Made by a program: the position numbers and the translations under genes. A stretch of 64,000 nucleotides of DNA, taken from Setoptus koraiensis. Lineage: Eukaryota; Arthropoda. The stretch covers positions 992,001 to 1,056,000 of the forward strand of contig CM106585.1 in the NCBI GenBank assembly GCA_048013815.1, written 5' to 3'. Shown here piece after piece: positions 60,150 through 64,000 of this stretch. The notes beneath the pieces are model-generated. The model saw nothing but the letters and a program-made list of their open reading frames with translations. It did not search any database and was not told where the DNA came from. Position 1 is the first letter of the stretch. Each line of letters opens with the position of its first letter.

Positions 60150-62900
60150 CTTGACAAGGTCATACGATTGCTGTTGCGAGTCGTACTGCACTTGTCAAAC
60201 TTTCAACTCCGGCCAGAAACGTTCAAGATATGATAGTTGTTTAGTTAACACCATGCATCATGGAAACACAATGAAATTGTATAGGAAGTTTGTATTACTT
60301 GGATATGTCTGCCACCAGGAACAGTCCAACGAAATGCACTGACTGGATTTACTTAGGGTTTTTTAAGTTTAGATAAAACTGCAACAAAAACACCTGTTCA
60401 ATATTGTGGAACGGATTGCATGCGTGTGTACATATAATAATCGACACGAAACATGTGTGTTAGTAGTGCCTATCGTTGTTGTTTGACACGACCATAAAAA
60501 TATTCAGGATATAACACATATGTGGCAAATGTCCATCATACATCAGCATACTTCGATGAACATCGATATTGGTCATATGACAGTGAGTGAATGATCACTA
60601 AATATTGAATTAAGCAAACTATTAAATCGCGTCGCAAAATTCATGACAAGATTTAATAAAATGAACGGGGAAGGTTAGAGAATATTCCAAGTTCGCAAGA
60701 ACATAACGGAACAAACAGTTCACCGCAGACAGTAAAGCACCGCCGTTAAACCTAGAGTTAACGTTAGACTTCCGCCAGAACTTACGATAATGTCTGTGCT
60801 ACTAGGGCGATGTCCAGCGTGTCTCTAATTGATCACGACTTTCATGATGTAAACAGACCAGCTTGTAAGCAATCGCTTCACTTTTAAATTGTTGGTGCAG
60901 ATAATAGCAACAGATGAATCAAGGCAAGCATCCATTATTTAAGCCACCTCAATGAAAGTAACCGCTGCTACTTTGCATAAAGTCTATGTTTATGGCACAA
61001 ATAGAGTCGAAGATAACAATGAGCAACAAGTGGTCGACTACAATTCATTCTACATGTCGATTAAGTGCATAGAAGTAAGGGCAAGCATACTTAAGCTGCC
61101 TATTCTAGATGGAAGTCTCGTTTCGTCAATTTCAGTATGCGAATATCGTGATGCTTGTTAACTGATGCCTGACCAGTAGATCACCTTTACAGGGTAAAGT
61201 TATACGTTGTACTTGATGTTGAGGATTGATGCCAGTCGACTTGAAAAGAAAACATAGTCCTTAACAACTACAAACATTGCAGACGTCGCTTCACATAACA
61301 TGATGCCTCATTCATAACCTCCTCATAATCGTGTCATCTTTGATAAGTGTCTCTCCTATCGAAGCTCGAGCAACAGTTACCATTACACGCCAGCAATCTA
61401 TAGAGAAATCAGCATAACAACTACAAGTTGGTCTCGACAATCTAATATAATGGCGAGCCAACAGCATTTGCATATATTGACGCCAGACTACTACAAACTA
61501 GAAGCGTGTTGTAGTTGTTGTTGTCATCATTAACAATCCTGGCAAAGCAGTGCAATATCTAGTAGATGCTAAAGGATACTCAAGAGAAGCGGTGGTCGTG
61601 TGTAATCTCGCAATAGCAAACAATGTAACAGAATCAACTCATACAATATTACAATAGTAATTCAATAGCTTCAAAGAATCTTCTTGGAATATAAGGGGGT
61701 GAAAGATAATAATGAGCTTGTATCGTTACCGTCAATATCGATACAACTATCAAGACAGCATAGCACGACTCTAAACAAGCCAGTCAGGCAACTGGTTTAT
61801 ATGGACAAGCTTCTTCCACATAATTATGCACACAATTTGGCGAGAGTACATGTAAACAACAAATGCTAACGTTTGTTACATGATGGGTCACGCTCTGTCA
61901 ATCAATTCTTATTACTCATCAGTTATTATTATTGGCCAATGATGATTAAATGATTCGCTTACATTACGAAACACAAGAAGATGTAGCTATGATTTTGGAC
62001 AACAGAAATCTCTTGTCATGTTATTTTGTTTGCCTAGTGTGCCTGAACATGGTCATGCAGCGCAATTACTAGTATCCACTCTATCCATTCTCTTTTGCAG
62101 AACAACAAATTAACAAGTTTCCCGTCAGACAAAATCTGTTAACCGGAAACCAATAAACCGTGCCCATACTATCAGCCTGCAGTATTGGTTTTCCAGAAAA
62201 ACAAATGATGCATCATGAACAGATATTCGCAAAAACATATTCATTGACTATATGAATATTAATACAAACTGTGTCGATTTTAGCACCAAGGTGGCCTTCA
62301 TTAGGAATACTTATTAGGCTAATGGTTCGGTAATATTGATGCACAGAGCGACTACTTTGCATTGTTGGAGATTTGTTCTAGTCTTCATCGTCGGCTTGGC
62401 TGAGAGTTCGGAATCGATTATTGGGATAAAAAAAGTGCCGTAACGATCCGAAATTTCGATAGAACATTGTTGCATCGACATAGTGGTCGTCGAAATAAAT
62501 GAATTGAAAAGCAAACCTATGGCAGTTCAAGAACGATGTCAGTTTAGTTATGGTCATCGCAAATATTGATGATCTGTTTGCATAATCTAAACAAAGTTCC
62601 AGATGATTATTTAAACTTATAGAATGGGCTTCCAAATTGATTGCAGCCCATTACAAGCTGACACTGTCGATCGCTTGAACAAAGAATCCCAAGCAGTAGT
62701 TTACCAAATGGTAAGATGAAGTTTCATACATGCTTGTCGATCCGCCGAGCAATCCGATAGTAAAGAAAGCTTTTAATGGCGAAGGAGCTTTGCAAATATC
62801 AAAATAAAATATTACATACATGTACATTGATGTTGACATAAAAATGTCGGTCAAACAACGAAGACATGACTTAGCAAGATCATCCTATTGGTTGTAAATA
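60150..62900 (+). mobile_element. Decayed Ty3/gypsy-like retrotransposon remnant (pol side)
   Basis: An old, broken LTR-retrotransposon fossil on the plus strand. The clearest part is integrase. A zinc-binding-domain-like piece with YYWP lies near 61860-61960, and the end of the catalytic domain with a VDRLNKE-type motif lies near 62650-62690. A reverse-transcriptase-like trace near 60300 is weak. No terminal repeats were found. It carries many breaks and no usable frame, so it is ancient. It has the same orientation as the remnant at 45.1-46.7 kb but is separated from it by three host genes, so the two are best treated as independent. Confidence 0.4.
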
Positions 62901-64000
62901 CATTCAATGTAGCGGTATTAATCAGATTGTGTGATACACCCCCGATAGCGAGATGTCATCAATGTGGCATCGACAACCGACAGGGCGTGGGGGTAGGAAA
63001 GAGGCTAGACGTTTCTCAGGCCCTGGTTGTTTGTGATGACATGAAAAATTTCACCTGCTACGCTGTTTGTGAGAAATAAGACAAAGGCGAGAAGTTTGCC
63101 AGGCATGTTAATAGCATCCGTTAGTATGAGGAATCCTGCGACTCAGCATTTATTACTGTACATTCATCTGCCAAACAACAGTTTATATTTGCAGTTATAA
63201 ACGCTCGGAATGTTTTGGAATACACACTACAGTCATTCAACTAAACTCAATGTGTTGGTAATCACGTTAAAATAAGCGAACTAATCTCTTTTTTTTCATT
63301 GTTTTTCTCTCTATTCATCTCTCCCTATCTCCCCTCTGGTGAAGAATTGGAGATGCACTTGCCAGTCTGCTACTATAATATAGTGGTATAACCTGGCTAC
63401 ATGCTACAAACTACAGGTACATACAACAAAAGGAGTGGAATTTTTCTTTCACTGAAGGCGACCATGTGGCTGTCTTCTAAACAGTAGCAATTAAAAGTTT
63501 GATATGTGTTGTTGCGCAAGAGAGAATGCAATAGAGGAACAACAACAACAGTAGTGGCAGCAACAACAAAAGCCATCACATCAACTTAATTGTGATTGTA
63601 TTTGTTACAACAACAGCACATAACATTGTTACTTATCGACTTATTCTTCTCTACAAGATGTTATCTCATAGGGATGGATGAGAGTGCTCTAACGGACAGT
63701 GAGTTGAATATAAAATGAGAGCGAAATTATATTCCACTGGTCACTCAATGGAAAAGAAAAATGCAGAAAACTTGATGAGATACAGAATAAATGGATTGGT
63801 CAGAATCGATGGCATAAAGATGAAGGAATGAATCATCATCATCATCACTCTCCACTAGTCAGAACAGAGAGAAGAATGAACAATCAGATTTATCATCGGC
63901 CGCGTTGACCATCAACAAGTATGCATTATTGTTATTACATGTGATGGCACGATATTCACACACAACGTTACATTGAATCTGTTTGTTAATGGGGTCAACC
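62901..64000. other. AT-rich stretch, no gene seen
   Basis: No supported feature apart from short CAA/CAG runs near 63540-63620. Minisatellites and RTTRCGYAAY palindromes are absent. Confidence 0.5.

Overview
The window is nuclear DNA of an animal, most likely an arthropod and possibly a mite-like chelicerate. The evidence is spliceosomal introns, an NRF-6-type acyltransferase, a clan 2 cytochrome P450 close to CYP18-type ecdysteroid hydroxylases, and a PAN/ZP-domain apical matrix protein of the kind that organises cuticle. Nothing is bacterial: there are no operons, ribosome binding sites or CRISPR arrays. The exact taxon cannot be read from the sequence.

Coding sequence is sparse. Five protein genes are well supported: an unknown Asn-rich, probably secreted protein (4666-5955, minus); an NRF-6-like multi-pass acyltransferase in one exon (9158-11782, minus); the mitochondrial GTPase ERAL1 in one exon (46972-48348, plus); a two-exon P450 (48331-51191, minus); and the 3' exon of a two-PAN plus ZP transmembrane protein (56549-58524, minus), whose upstream exon was not found. 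ERAL1 and the P450 converge, and their coding sequences overlap by 18 bases at the stops.

The long stretch from about 12 to 45 kb has no convincing long gene. It is packed with microsatellites, minisatellites of unrelated sequence but mostly 8-12 base units, perfect hairpins, and an unusual number of the palindrome RTTRCGYAAY (23 copies between 3.9 and 46 kb). A second recurrent word, GCGCCATCT, resembles half of a CTCF site. Several short exon-like segments with good splice signals are listed at low confidence. They include one two-exon model for an 81-residue protein (23197-23950, plus) and a phase-compatible series on the minus strand (43.5 to 28.0 kb).

Two stretches (about 45.1-46.7 kb and 60.2-62.9 kb) hold badly decayed Ty3/gypsy-like retrotransposon remnants. 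The right end, beyond 58.5 kb, differs in texture: it is AT-richer, almost free of minisatellites, and lacks the palindrome.
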